Source: a bacterium (GTDB lineage: Bacteria; Myxococcota_A; Bradymonadia; UBA7976; UBA1532). Taken from it: DNA of 64,000 nt. Below, in pieces: positions 44,150 through 51,608 of this stretch. Numbering within the stretch: position 1 is the stretch's first letter; each line of letters begins with the position of its first letter. Where the stretch lies: assembly GCA_030427205.1 (NCBI GenBank), contig JAUHXC010000007.1, positions 1-64,000 on the forward strand, given 5' to 3'. Below the pieces are notes generated by a model. It saw only the letters and a list, made by a program, of their open reading frames with translations. It was not told the DNA's origin and made no database searches. The position numbers were made by a program, and so were the translations under genes.

Positions 44150-44225
44150 TGGTGCCCGGGGGTGGACTCGAACCACCGGCCTCCTGATTCGCAATCAGGT
44201 GCTCTCTCCACTGAGCTACCCCGGC
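44150..44225 (-). tRNA. tRNA-Arg (GCG), possibly degenerate
   Basis: Minus strand: almost the same anticodon and T-arms as the CCG tRNA next to it, but the loop is TTGCGAA, giving anticodon GCG. Bacteria usually read CGC with ACG (inosine). The acceptor pairs GCCGGGG with CCCGGGC, leaving a G-G mismatch at the fourth pair. Discriminator A; CCA encoded. It looks like a duplicated and changed copy of the neighbouring tRNA-Arg. Confidence 0.75.
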
Positions 44226-44286
44226 TGATGCCCCCAATCTCGATCCTCGACGTCTGCGGTCCCCGGCGGGGTCGGCTTCATGTATC

Positions 44287-44579
44287 TGGCGTCCCTGGCG
44301 GGATTCGAACCCGCGTCTTCACGCTGAGAACGTGCGATCCTGGGCCTGGTTGGCAGATCCCCGGGAAAGTTCACCTGCTGCGCCGAGCGAGAGGCCGCGT
44401 CCAGCGGCGTTGCTCCTTCTCGACTTGCCTCCAGGAGGCTTGGCGCTGAGCGCCGCACCACGGGCTGCGCCCCGTCGGGTCGCGGGCTGGGCCCCCTTCG
44501 GCGTCGCGCCTTGCTGGCCACGGCCTCTCGCTCGGCTCGCGACGGTGACTTTCCCCGGTCTCTGCCAGACGACAGGGAC
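44287..44579 (-). tRNA. tRNA-Glu (CTC) interrupted in the D-loop
   Basis: Minus strand: the 5' part GTCCCTGTCGTCT (44579-44567) supplies the acceptor 5' strand and D-stem. The 3' part (44351-44287) has AACCAGGCCCAGGAT, the anticodon arm with loop TTCTCAG (CTC), T-arm CGGGTTCGAATCCCG, acceptor CAGGGAC, discriminator G and encoded CCA. The acceptor strands pair perfectly. Between them lies a 215-base insert. Removing it gives a tRNA-Glu with normal D-loop length. One G-A mismatch (27-43) is present in the anticodon stem. It is either a spliced or hairpin-extended tRNA or a broken gene. Confidence 0.75.
44352..44566 (-). other. 215-bp self-complementary insert within tRNA-Glu (CTC)
   Basis: The two ends are inverted repeats of about 46 bases: minus strand GGCAGAGACCGGGGAAAGT...GAGCCGAGCGAGAGGCC against GGCCTCTCGCTCGGCGC...ACTTTCCCGGGGATCTGCC. 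Inside are further short hairpins (CCTCCTGGAGG, GGCGCTGAGCGCC on the plus strand). When transcribed it would fold into one long arm that brings the two tRNA parts together. It has no start-to-stop gene and no clear target duplication. A MITE-like insertion, a new kind of tRNA intron or a structural D-loop extension are all possible; known bacterial tRNA group I introns sit in the anticodon loop instead. Confidence 0.7.
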
Positions 44580-44585
44580 ATCAGG

Positions 44586-44657
44586 CGGTCCATATCGGAA
44601 TCGAACCGATCCGCAACCGATAGACAGTCGGTCAGCACACCTTGCGCTCGATGGACC
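44586..44657 (-). tRNA. tRNA-Asp (GTC), atypical
   Basis: Minus strand: acceptor GGTCCAT/ATGGACC is perfect, D-stem AGCG/TGCT, anticodon stem ACCGA/TCGGT around CTGTCTA (anticodon GTC), T-arm ATCGGTTCGATTCCGAT. Unusual points are C at position 8 (nearly always U), A10, and U at position 37. Discriminator G; CCA not encoded (GCCT follows, as after tRNA-Phe). It is the first tRNA of the array. Confidence 0.75.
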
Positions 44658-45048
44658 ACGATTGTGTCATGTCATCTGCGACGCGCGCCGATGGCATGTA
44701 TGATATATGCCTGTCCCATCACGATGCCCGTCGAAGACAGGCCCGAGCGGGGCGAGGCGACCTGGAAAGGAGCGGCCAGACGCACGAACGCCCGTCGCTC
44801 CACTGGGGAGGGACGGGCGCCCGCACAACCGTAAAGTCTAACGGTTACGAGGGCTTCCGCCCCTCGATATCACGCTCGAAGCGCTCTTGTTCCCGACGGA
44901 ACAGGGCGATATCGAGACGCTGGCTATCGAAAAAGCGGAACATCGGGGGCCTCACGGGTCAGGCGCTGAAGAGTATGCGCTGTTGATGGGTCAATGGATA
45001 GCGATTGATGAGATGTGTGTCAATGCTGTGTGCCATCTTTTTTTTGAA
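44658..45048. other. Lower-GC spacer with several inverted repeats upstream of the tRNA array
   Basis: About 390 bases with no convincing gene. It carries GGCATGTATGATATATGCC (about 44694-44712), a run of four stems between 44789 and 44916 and a T8 run at 45038-45045. It is the leader or promoter region for the minus-strand tRNA array and the downstream region of the gene at 45049. Confidence 0.5.
44789..44916. repeat. Cluster of inverted repeats with two competing stems
   Basis: Stems: CGCCCGTC 44789-44796 with GACGGGCG 44812-44819; AACCGT 44827-44832 with ACGGTT 44841-44846; CGAGGG 44848-44853 with CCCTCG 44861-44866; CTCGATATC 44863-44871 with GATATCGAG 44908-44916, which encloses TGTTCC 44888-44893 with GGAACA 44898-44903. 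The third and fourth stems share bases 44863-44866, so they exclude each other, as in attenuators. Confidence 0.5.
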
Positions 45049-45618
45049 TTATCGCTCGGGCTCTCGAGAATCTGCTCTGATCCCCGATGCTTCCGAGGAC
45101 GCTGCTTCGCTGGCGGCGGCGGCGTAGCGCCGCTGATCGGCCTCGAGCTCCTCATCCCACGCGATCAGCGACGCCTCGTCCGCCGGCTGCCGGTCGGCCT
45201 CGTAGTCCCGCAGTCGTACGGCGTGCGCTGCGGGATCGCGCGCGGAGTGCAGCGCGGCTTCGATGAAGACGTCCGGCGGGCGATAGCCGTGCGCCTCGAC
45301 ATAGTGCAGCAGCAGGTTCGGGGCGGCGAAGAGCGCGCCGCGCGGGTGGAAGGCGCGGATCTCCGCCGAGCCCAGCAGCTGTCTGACGCCGCGCTCGTCG
45401 GTGAAGCCGGGCCGCGCGTCGGTCGCGCAGAGGTTGCAGACGTGGAACCCGAGGGCCCGGACGACGGGCATGGCGGTCAGCACCCGCAGCGCGGCCAGGA
45501 AGTCGTCCGTCACCGGCCCGACGGCGAAGTCGTGCCGGGCGTCCAACCAGCCACAGTTGCGCGCTGGCTGGCGAAAGCCCCAGAAGTACCGGTAGGGCGT
45601 GAGGTCGGGAAAGTACAT
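45049..45618 (-). CDS. Conserved hypothetical protein (MYFPDLTPY family, DUF7919-like)
   Basis: A 189-residue soluble protein. It begins MYFPDLTPYRYFWG and continues NCGWLDARHDFAVG, GFHVCNLC, LLGSAEIRAFHP, and FAAPNLLLHYVEAHGYRPPDVF. This set of motifs marks a widespread family of unknown function in which the CxxC and the Pro/Tyr residues are kept. GGGAG precedes the ATG by 6 bases. The last 40 residues are Ala/Glu rich and poorly conserved in character. No partner is evident; the next gene upstream is 39 bp away on the same strand. Confidence 0.65.
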   Translation of the reverse strand: MYFPDLTPYRYFWGFRQPARNCGWLDARHDFAVGPVTDDFLAALRVLTAMPVVRALGFHVCNLCATDARPGFTDERGVRQLLGSAEIRAFHPRGALFAAPNLLLHYVEAHGYRPPDVFIEAALHSARDPAAHAVRLRDYEADRQPADEASLIAWDEELEADQRRYAAAASEAASSEASGIRADSREPER

Positions 45619-45657
45619 CGGTGGCTCCCTTCGTGGCGTATCGTCGGCGCGGGCGCG

Positions 45658-46284
45658 CTACCCGTTGCGCGTCAGGCGACGCCGAATCCGCGCGCGCACT
45701 CCGAAGATGCGCTTCGACCACATCGCGAGGTAGTCCGGGTGCCCGATCATGCACGATGGGCCTTGGTCGGCGCCTTCGATGACCAGCGCCGCCGGCACGG
45801 CGACGCAGGCGCCCTGCACCGCCCGCTCGGCGACGGCCTCGACTGTCGGGCACCAGTAGACGGACCGGTTGCAGGTCGAGCAGTCGCGGCGACCGGGCTC
45901 GCCGGTGGGGTCGAGCTCGGACCACTTGCGGTCACACTCGACGCGGAACCTGACCCGCGGCGGCTGTTGGGCCGCGCGCCCGCAATTCAGCATGCGCTCG
46001 TGGGTGACGACCGCCCACCAGGCCGGATCGAGCGTGGCGATCGCGTCGCGCAGCGCCTCGGAGCGGGGTCCACTCGGCCCCGCGCGCCACGCCAACTCCC
46101 GCTGCAGAACATCGGCCCGGGGGTCGGCGCGCTCGGTCAGCCACTGCAGGTAGGGCCCGATGCCGACGTTGGGCAGGTTGGCCAGGTGGTTGCGCTCGTC
46201 GTCGCTGAAGCGCGCGGGCCGGGTGAAGATCAACTCGCCGAGTTCGGGCGGATACCACATGTACGCGCGTCCCTGGCCCCACAT
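45658..46284 (-). CDS. Zinc-ribbon protein with myxobacterial RCSxC-like module
   Basis: A protein of about 208 residues. The middle reads CDRKWSELDP, then RRDCSTCNRSVYWCPTVEAVAERAVQGACVAV near 135-166. A Cys-knuckle of this form, with CVAV at its end, occurs in myxobacterial proteins that also carry TIGR02996-type companion domains; its role is unknown. The start is uncertain: ATG 46284 is used, but ATG 46260 (MWYPPEL) has a weak AGGGA 9 bases upstream and the frame is open beyond both. Confidence 0.55.
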   Translation of the reverse strand: MWGQGRAYMWYPPELGELIFTRPARFSDDERNHLANLPNVGIGPYLQWLTERADPRADVLQRELAWRAGPSGPRSEALRDAIATLDPAWWAVVTHERMLNCGRAAQQPPRVRFRVECDRKWSELDPTGEPGRRDCSTCNRSVYWCPTVEAVAERAVQGACVAVPAALVIEGADQGPSCMIGHPDYLAMWSKRIFGVRARIRRRLTRNG

Positions 46285-46364
46285 CGGGTCAAAACGTTCG
46301 TTGAAGCAGCCCAGAAAGGCTCTGCAGCGGACCGAGCCGGCAACGGGATGCGCCGGCCGGCCCC

Positions 46365-47822
46365 TCAGCTCACCTGCTTCCAGCCGCGCTTGACCTTGGC
46401 CGCCAGGATCTCCTCGGCGATCTGCTCGGCCAGATCGAAGGTCGGCGCGAGGCGCACGGTGCGCTGCAGGGGCTCTTTGCGGCCGGGGCTGTAGTCGGTG
46501 TAGTGCACCACGAACGCCGGGTAGTCGCCGTCGACGTCGTGCTTGTTGGTGCGCCACTGCACCAGCTTGCGCACCGCGGTGCCCTTCTTGCTGTCTTTGG
46601 TATAGACCTCGCGCCGCAGGATCTCGCTCGGCGGCAGGTCGACCTCTTCGGCGTGCTTGTCGAGGTCGTCGACGGCCACCCGCTCGGTGAGCTGGCTGAT
46701 GCGCACGTCGACGGCGTCGTAGGTCTTGTCGGTGCGGTGCCGCTGGAAGACCGGGTGCAGGATGCTCACCCCGGGCATCGGTCGGGCGGCGTGGTAGCTG
46801 CCGTCGCGGTACTCGAAGACCATGCGCTTGATCGGGTCGCCGTCGCCCTCTTCGCCGAGGATGTCGGTGACCTTGATCTCGATGACCACCTCGGGCTTCA
46901 CGAAGCGGTACAGCGCGCCGTCGTGGCTGGCGTGGCGGAAGTCGGCGGTGGTGGCGTGGGGCGAGATGGCCTCGAACAGCTTCTCGCGCATCTCGCCGCT
47001 CATGTTGCCGCACGAGCCGATGAGCTGCAGCTGGCCGTCCTCACGCATCATCGCCAGGGCCATCGAGCGGATGCGCCCCGGCTCTTCGACGCGCTCGGTG
47101 TAGCCGACGACCACCGCGTCGAGGGTGTAGATCGGCTTGAGCTTGTAGATGCGCCCGTCGGGCCGGCGCAGCACCAGGCCCTCGGCCTTGTCGCTGGCGA
47201 CGAGCTCGTCGTACATCGCGCGGATCGCGACGTTGCCTTCGATCTGCTCGGTCTTGATCGCCTGCGCCCGCTTGCCGCCGGCGAAGAGCCGCCGCAGGGT
47301 CTCGAGGCGCTCGCCGTAGTCGCCGCCCGGCTCGGGCGTGGTCGCGTCACCGCCGTCGAGGATGTCGAAGGCCATGAAGCCGACCCGGGCCACCTGCGCC
47401 GCATGCTCGCCGCCGAGCGCGCTGGCCAGGTCGTCGTGCCGCGGTCGGCCGCCCTTGCGGATGGCGAACAGCTCGCCGGCGATGAGGGTCAGGCCCTTCG
47501 CCCGCGCGCCCGCCGTCTTACGGATCTCGTCGAGCGCGGGGAGCTCGCCGTAGTAGGTGCGTCCCTTGGGGTTGGCGAAGAAGACCTCGTCGCCGTCGAT
47601 GATCAGGTACCACAGCTCCCCGTCGATCTTGGGCTGGGCCCAGATCGGGCCGTAGGGGCTCTTGGTCTCGATCTCTTCGCTGTTCATGGCGCGGTAGCGC
47701 TTGGCTACGGCGCGCTTGAAGCCGCGCAGCCGCGCGGAGAGGTCGGGGTCGACGACGCAGCCGGGGCCGGTCTGGAAGCCTTTGCCCAGCGGCCGGGCCT
47801 TGCTCTGATCGATGGACTTCAC
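46365..47822 (-). CDS. ATP-dependent DNA ligase family protein
   Basis: A 485-residue nucleotidyltransferase. The adenylated Lys is K65 in AQPKIDGELWYLI (motif I, KxDG; the Arg usually two residues after DG is Leu). Motif III is LIAGELFA, motif IV AEGLVLRRPDG, and motif V YKLKPIYTLDAVVVG. An OB-like domain follows and the last 150 residues (RTNKHDVDGDYPAFVVHYTDY) are not typical of LigD or LigC. The enzyme should seal nicks with ATP. Its start overlaps the stop of the upstream unknown gene by 4 bp, so it is the last member of a cluster with two unknown proteins and a TerB-like protein. Confidence 0.82.
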   Translation of the reverse strand: MKSIDQSKARPLGKGFQTGPGCVVDPDLSARLRGFKRAVAKRYRAMNSEEIETKSPYGPIWAQPKIDGELWYLIIDGDEVFFANPKGRTYYGELPALDEIRKTAGARAKGLTLIAGELFAIRKGGRPRHDDLASALGGEHAAQVARVGFMAFDILDGGDATTPEPGGDYGERLETLRRLFAGGKRAQAIKTEQIEGNVAIRAMYDELVASDKAEGLVLRRPDGRIYKLKPIYTLDAVVVGYTERVEEPGRIRSMALAMMREDGQLQLIGSCGNMSGEMREKLFEAISPHATTADFRHASHDGALYRFVKPEVVIEIKVTDILGEEGDGDPIKRMVFEYRDGSYHAARPMPGVSILHPVFQRHRTDKTYDAVDVRISQLTERVAVDDLDKHAEEVDLPPSEILRREVYTKDSKKGTAVRKLVQWRTNKHDVDGDYPAFVVHYTDYSPGRKEPLQRTVRLAPTFDLAEQIAEEILAAKVKRGWKQVS

Positions 47823-48532
47823 TGGCCCGCCTCCGCCGGCTCGGGGTTCTTGAGCTCCATGTTCGAGAGGTGCAGCAACAGCTTGTACTTCTCGCCGTCG
47901 ACCCGCCCTTCGAGGAACCCGCGATAGGGGGTGCCGTTGGTCTGGAAGACCAGCGGCTTGCGGCCGCGGTCGCCGGCGCCGAGCATCATCAGCACGTTCT
48001 CTTCGGCGAGTTCCTTGGCCATCGCGTAGCAGTAGTCGTAGGTGACGCCGTCGACGTGGCGCACCTGCACGGTGCGCCCGAAGACGAAGCGGCGGGCGGC
48101 GGCGGCCTTGGGCAGCTTGCGGCCCGTCCAGCGCACGGCCTTGTCTTCGTCGTTGACGTTGGCCTCGATGTCCACCGGCAGGCGGCGTTCTTTTTCTTCG
48201 CCGTCGGGGCCCATGATGACCTCCATCACCCGCGGCGCGGCGTAGAGCACGTCACCGGTCGACGAGAGGTAGATCCGGTCGGTATCGGCGACCCGGCGGC
48301 CGACCTGCTCGAGGTCGATCTCGGGGTCGCCGTCGACCAGCGCCTGGGCGTAGTCCTCGCCGTGGGCGGCGACGAGCCGCTCGTGCAGGCCGTTCTCGGT
48401 GGCGGCGAGGTAGCGCTCGAAGCGCACGTCGCGGTCGGGCAGGCCGGGCCGCGATCCGGTGGGCGGCCGCAGGCCTTCCATGCTCACGGTGGCGTCGCGG
48501 CCACCGGCGTTCGTCATGTGGATCTTCCGCAT
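47819..48532 (-). CDS. Unknown 237-residue protein of the ligase operon
   Basis: A soluble 237-residue protein without a family I recognise. It is charged, with helices at 40-75 (FERYLAATENGLHERLVAAHG), a beta-rich middle (DRIYLSSTGDVLYAAPRVMEVIMG) and a C-terminal alpha/beta part. The start ATG (48532-48530) shares one base with the upstream stop (TGATG), and its end overlaps the ligase start by 4 bp. Such tight coupling suggests a fixed ratio with the ligase and the 201-residue protein. The long frame upstream of this ATG is only the antisense side of the neighbour. Confidence 0.7.
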   Translation of the reverse strand: MRKIHMTNAGGRDATVSMEGLRPPTGSRPGLPDRDVRFERYLAATENGLHERLVAAHGEDYAQALVDGDPEIDLEQVGRRVADTDRIYLSSTGDVLYAAPRVMEVIMGPDGEEKERRLPVDIEANVNDEDKAVRWTGRKLPKAAAARRFVFGRTVQVRHVDGVTYDYCYAMAKELAEENVLMMLGAGDRGRKPLVFQTNGTPYRGFLEGRVDGEKYKLLLHLSNMELKNPEPAEAGQ

Positions 48533-49137
48533 CAAAACATCTCGAAGTCGAGGTCGTCGTCCATGTCGTCGTCGGCGTCGTCGAGCGCTTCGACGGCGGG
48601 CTTCGCCAGCTCGCACCAGTCGCTCTCGATCGGCTTGCCGACCAGCGCGAAGAAGCCGTTGTCGTTGCCCACGAGGAAGGCCTGCTGCGGGTTGTAGCCG
48701 GCGCGATAGTTGAACGTGAAGCGGAAGATCGAGCCCTTGGCCAGATCGCTCTTCAGCGCGTCGTCCAGCTCGGTGGGCTCGAGGCCGTAGACCGCGGTCA
48801 CCTGGGTATCGAGCAGCACCTCGGGCCCGGCGTCTTCGAGGGGCTGGGCCACCCCGAGGGTCGAGTCGTGCTTGTCGGCGGGGCTGCCGTCGGGCTGCAG
48901 GTTGACCAGATCGGCGTGGGGGATCCAGACGCCGTCGTCGTCGAAGTAGGCCTGGGCGGTCATGCCCTGGCGGATGACGAGGCTGCCGTCGGACGTCAGC
49001 TCGGCGCGCTCGCACTGCGCGTCCTGGGGGTCGAGCGGGATGCGGCGGCGCACCCCGTAGAGCTTGGAGCGGTCGATCTTGCCGAGCCCGAAGCGCGACT
49101 GTCGGCCGTCCCGTTCGAGAATGATCTCGCGGGCCAT
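48532..49137 (-). CDS. Unknown 201-residue protein with SSB-like acidic C-terminal tail
   Basis: A soluble protein, mostly beta in predicted character (REIILERDGRQSRFGLGKID, GVWIPHADLVNLQPDG). It ends DDADDDMDDDLDFEMF: an acidic run closing with a bulky hydrophobic Phe, the layout of the protein-docking tail of bacterial SSB and phage ssDNA-binding proteins. That likeness is only in composition and position. AGGAG precedes the ATG by 6 bases. It lies 43 bp after the TerB-like gene and one base overlap before the 237-residue protein. A DNA-binding or ligase-recruiting role is inferred. Confidence 0.65.
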   Translation of the reverse strand: MAREIILERDGRQSRFGLGKIDRSKLYGVRRRIPLDPQDAQCERAELTSDGSLVIRQGMTAQAYFDDDGVWIPHADLVNLQPDGSPADKHDSTLGVAQPLEDAGPEVLLDTQVTAVYGLEPTELDDALKSDLAKGSIFRFTFNYRAGYNPQQAFLVGNDNGFFALVGKPIESDWCELAKPAVEALDDADDDMDDDLDFEMF

Positions 49138-49180
49138 GGGTTCTCCTGGTGGGCAGGTATATGAGTTCGGGGGCGCCGGG

Positions 49181-49630
49181 TCAGCCGTGGGCGTCGATGA
49201 TGCCCTTGGCGGTCGCGGCGTCGATGCCCAGCGCGGCGGCGATGATGCCGAGCGCCGAGCTCTCGTCGGCGGCGAGCTGGATGTCGGCGTGGGCCATGGT
49301 GGCGCACATCTCGAAGACGATGCGCCGGGCGTCGCCGGCGGGCAGCGCGTCGGCGGCGGCCTTGGCGATGCCGGCGAGGTCGGCGTCGGGGCCGGTCATA
49401 CGGGCCTTGCCCTCGGCGAGGCGGGCGTTGGCGATGTCGCGCTTGTCGGCGATGGCCGGCAGCTTGTCGAGCGCCTCGTCGAGCTCCATCGTCTCCATCA
49501 CGCTGACCTTGCCGTCGGCATACACCACCAGCAAGAGCAGGTCGACGACCGCCTCGATCTGGGCGCTGTCGAGGTCGGCGAGGGCCTTGTCGGTGCCGTA
49601 CTGGTCGGCGAAATCGTTCCACGCGCGCAT
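49181..49630 (-). CDS. TerB-like helical protein
   Basis: A 149-residue all-helical acidic protein. IEAVVDLLLLVVYADGKVSVMETMELDEAL (about residues 25-54) and the second-half counterpart CATMAHADIQLAADESSALGIIAAALG show the two-fold metal-binding TerB fold: each half has an A-D-G/A-D-I turn followed by an E. TerB proteins are linked to tellurite resistance and to stress and phage-defence clusters. AGGAG lies 6 bases before the ATG. It is the first gene of the cluster leading to the ATP-dependent ligase. Confidence 0.75.
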   Translation of the reverse strand: MRAWNDFADQYGTDKALADLDSAQIEAVVDLLLLVVYADGKVSVMETMELDEALDKLPAIADKRDIANARLAEGKARMTGPDADLAGIAKAAADALPAGDARRIVFEMCATMAHADIQLAADESSALGIIAAALGIDAATAKGIIDAHG

Positions 49631-49765
49631 GGGCTCTCCTGGGTCCGGGGGACGGGTCGGGTGATGCTCGGCGCTACGATACCCCCCCACGGCCGCGAAC
49701 GGAACACGCAGCCGCCCCAGCCATCGCCGGCCACCACTGGCGTCGACGGGCCGGAGTCTGTAACG

Positions 49766-50239
49766 ATGCGATCTCACTGGATCCCCGCTGAGCGGTTCGG
49801 GGGTGGTGTGGTCGACGAATCGATGGACGAGGTGATGGATTGGATCGTCAGCGGCGTGAGCGCCGCCGATGGGGCCAGTGCACCCGCGCCGCCCGAGTCG
49901 CCCGGCACCCCGCGCTCGGTCTGCGGGCTCGAGGTCGGCACGGCGTTCGAGGTGGTCCGGGCCCACGAGTCGCTGCGCGGGCGCTGGCGGGTGGTCAAGA
50001 TCGACCGCGGCCCGCGGGGCACGCCGCGGGCCTGGGCCCGGCGGCCGTCGTCGACCGACTATCTGCCGCTGACCGAGCCCCAGATCCGCGACGCGCTCGA
50101 GCACGGCTGGCTGCTGGTGCTCGAAGGCGAGCGCCGCACCGGCGGCGATCGACGGGTCACCGCCGCGAGCACCCGCTACGCGGGCCCCGAGCGCCGCCGC
50201 CGCGACCGCCGCGATGCGCAGGACGACAGCGAGAGCTGA
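49766..50239 (+). CDS. Hypothetical Arg-rich-tailed protein
   Basis: A 157-residue soluble protein, unrecognised. The N-terminal acidic helix (VDESMDEVMDWIVSG) and a Pro/Ala linker are followed by GTAFEVVRAHESLRGRWRVVKID, a two-strand and loop region, and an end rich in Arg and Asp (YAGPERRRRDRRDAQDD). The ATG at 49766 has CGGAG 8 bases upstream. TACGAT at 49675-49680 may be its -10 box. It is divergent from the TerB-like gene. Confidence 0.5.
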   Translation: MRSHWIPAERFGGGVVDESMDEVMDWIVSGVSAADGASAPAPPESPGTPRSVCGLEVGTAFEVVRAHESLRGRWRVVKIDRGPRGTPRAWARRPSSTDYLPLTEPQIRDALEHGWLLVLEGERRTGGDRRVTAASTRYAGPERRRRDRRDAQDDSES

Positions 50240-50301
50240 GCCGAGCCACACGCCGCCCGCGGGCTGCGGGGCACAGCCGAGCCGTGCGCTCGGCGAGCGC
50301 C

Positions 50302-50330
50302 TTGACACCGGCCGGCGGTCGACGAAGACT
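50302..50330 (+). promoter_or_regulatory. Sigma-70 promoter of trpS
   Basis: TTGACA (50302-50307), a 17-bp spacer and AAGACT (50325-50330) match the housekeeping promoter consensus well. Transcription would start near 50337, giving a leader of about 24 bases with GAGGGAG before the ATG at 50361. No T-box or attenuator is visible. Confidence 0.6.
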
Positions 50331-50360
50331 GCCCGCCCACCCGAGACGAGGGAGCCCGGC

Positions 50361-51323
50361 ATGACCCGCCGCTATCTCTCCGGGGTGCAGCCTTCGGGGC
50401 TGTTGCACCTCGGCAACTACTTCGGCGCGATCCGCTCGCATATCGCGAATCAGGACAACGCGTTCTACTTCATCGCCAATTATCACGCGCTGACGACCCT
50501 GCGGGACGCCGCCGCGATGCGGCAGAACGTCTTCGACGTGGCCCGGACCTACCTGGCCCTGGGGCTCGACCCCGAGCGCGCGGTGATCTGGCGCCAGTCG
50601 GACGTGCCCGAGGTGCAGGAGCTCGCCTGGCTGCTGGCGACGGTGACCGGCATGGGGCTGCTCGAGCGGGCCCACAGCTACAAGGACAAGGTCGACAACG
50701 GCATCGTGCCGTCGGTCGGGCTCTTCTACTACCCGGTGCTGATGGCGGCCGACATCCTGGCCTTCGACAGCGACGTGGTGCCGGTGGGCAAGGATCAGGT
50801 GCAGCACCTGGAGATGACCCGCGACATGGCGCAGTCGTTCAACGCCCGCTATGGCGAGGTCTTCCGCATGCCGAAGACCGAACTGGGCGTGCCCGAGCCG
50901 GTGCCCGGCGTCGACGGGCGCAAGATGTCGAAGAGCTACGACAACCACATCCCGCTCTTCCCGCGCAGCAAGAAGGCGCTCAAGAAGCACGTGATGTCGA
51001 TCAAGACCGACTCGACGCCGCTCGACGAGCCGTGTGATCCCGAGGGGTCGGCGCTGCTGGCGCTGTATCGGCTCTTCGCCGACGAGGCGCAGGTCGATGC
51101 GCTCAAGCAGAAGCTGCTGGGCAAGGGCTTCGGCTACGGGCACGCCAAGCTCGAGCTGCTCGCGCTGATCGAGGCGCACTTCTCCGATGCCTGGACGCGC
51201 TACGCCGAGCTGGGCGCGCACCCCGAGCGGGTTGAGGCGGTGCTGCGCGCAGGTGCCGCGAAGGCGCGGCCCGTCGCGCGGGCGGTCTTGAATCGGGCGC
51301 GGGCGGCCTGCGGCCTCGACTGA
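50361..51323 (+). CDS. trpS: Tryptophanyl-tRNA synthetase
   Basis: A 320-residue class I aminoacyl-tRNA synthetase, close to the usual bacterial length. The HIGH-like motif is HLGNY in GLLHLGNYFGAIR near residue 18; the KMSKS loop is GRKMSKSYDN near 192. SGVQPSGLLHLGN, PVLMAADIL, and GKDQVQHLEMTRD are typical TrpRS signatures. It charges tRNA-Trp. The ATG at 50361 is supported by a Shine-Dalgarno and the promoter upstream. It converges with infA, whose stop lies 40 bp away. Confidence 0.96.
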   Translation: MTRRYLSGVQPSGLLHLGNYFGAIRSHIANQDNAFYFIANYHALTTLRDAAAMRQNVFDVARTYLALGLDPERAVIWRQSDVPEVQELAWLLATVTGMGLLERAHSYKDKVDNGIVPSVGLFYYPVLMAADILAFDSDVVPVGKDQVQHLEMTRDMAQSFNARYGEVFRMPKTELGVPEPVPGVDGRKMSKSYDNHIPLFPRSKKALKKHVMSIKTDSTPLDEPCDPEGSALLALYRLFADEAQVDALKQKLLGKGFGYGHAKLELLALIEAHFSDAWTRYAELGAHPERVEAVLRAGAAKARPVARAVLNRARAACGLD

Positions 51324-51362
51324 GGCGCGGCCGGGCGGGCGTCGACGGCCCGCCGCGTCGAT

Positions 51363-51584
51363 TCAGCGGGCGCGGTAGGTGATGCGGCCGCGGGTGAAGT
51401 CGTAGGGCGAGACCTCGATGGTGACCTTGTCGCCGGGCAGGATGCGGATGAAGTACTTGCGCATCTTGCCGGAGACGGTGGCGAGCACCGGCTCGGGCAG
51501 CTCGGGCACCTTGACCCGGAACATGGCGTTGGGCAGCGGCTCGAGGACCTCTCCTTCGAAGGAGATCGCTTCTTCTTTGGGCAA
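51363..51584 (-). CDS. infA: Translation initiation factor IF-1
   Basis: A 73-residue OB-fold protein, the standard IF-1 length, with [38 protein letters not shown] and a final [15 protein letters not shown]. It binds the ribosomal A site and helps form the initiation complex. The start is TTG with GGAG 8 bases before it; no ATG or GTG fits the conserved N-terminus ([12 protein letters not shown]). The gene is monocistronic with its own strong promoter. Confidence 0.96.
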   Translation of the reverse strand: MPKEEAISFEGEVLEPLPNAMFRVKVPELPEPVLATVSGKMRKYFIRILPGDKVTIEVSPYDFTRGRITYRAR

Positions 51585-51608
51585 CTCGGTCTCTCCGATC
51601 TGGTGTTC

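Noticed and set aside
44352..44566. A group I intron in tRNA-Glu
   Set aside because: Position is the D-loop, not the anticodon loop; I could not find the P7/guanosine-site core, and the 3' end of the insert is C rather than the terminal G. Left open as an unknown element.
44216..44659. A 147-codon minus-strand frame through the tRNA-Glu and insert region
   Set aside because: It runs through three tRNA sequences and has no ribosome binding site; it is not a gene.
43721..46284. Genomic island inserted at the tRNA array
   Set aside because: The spacer at 44.7-45.0 kb is less GC-rich, but there is no integrase, no repeat of a tRNA 3' end and the genes after it have normal composition.
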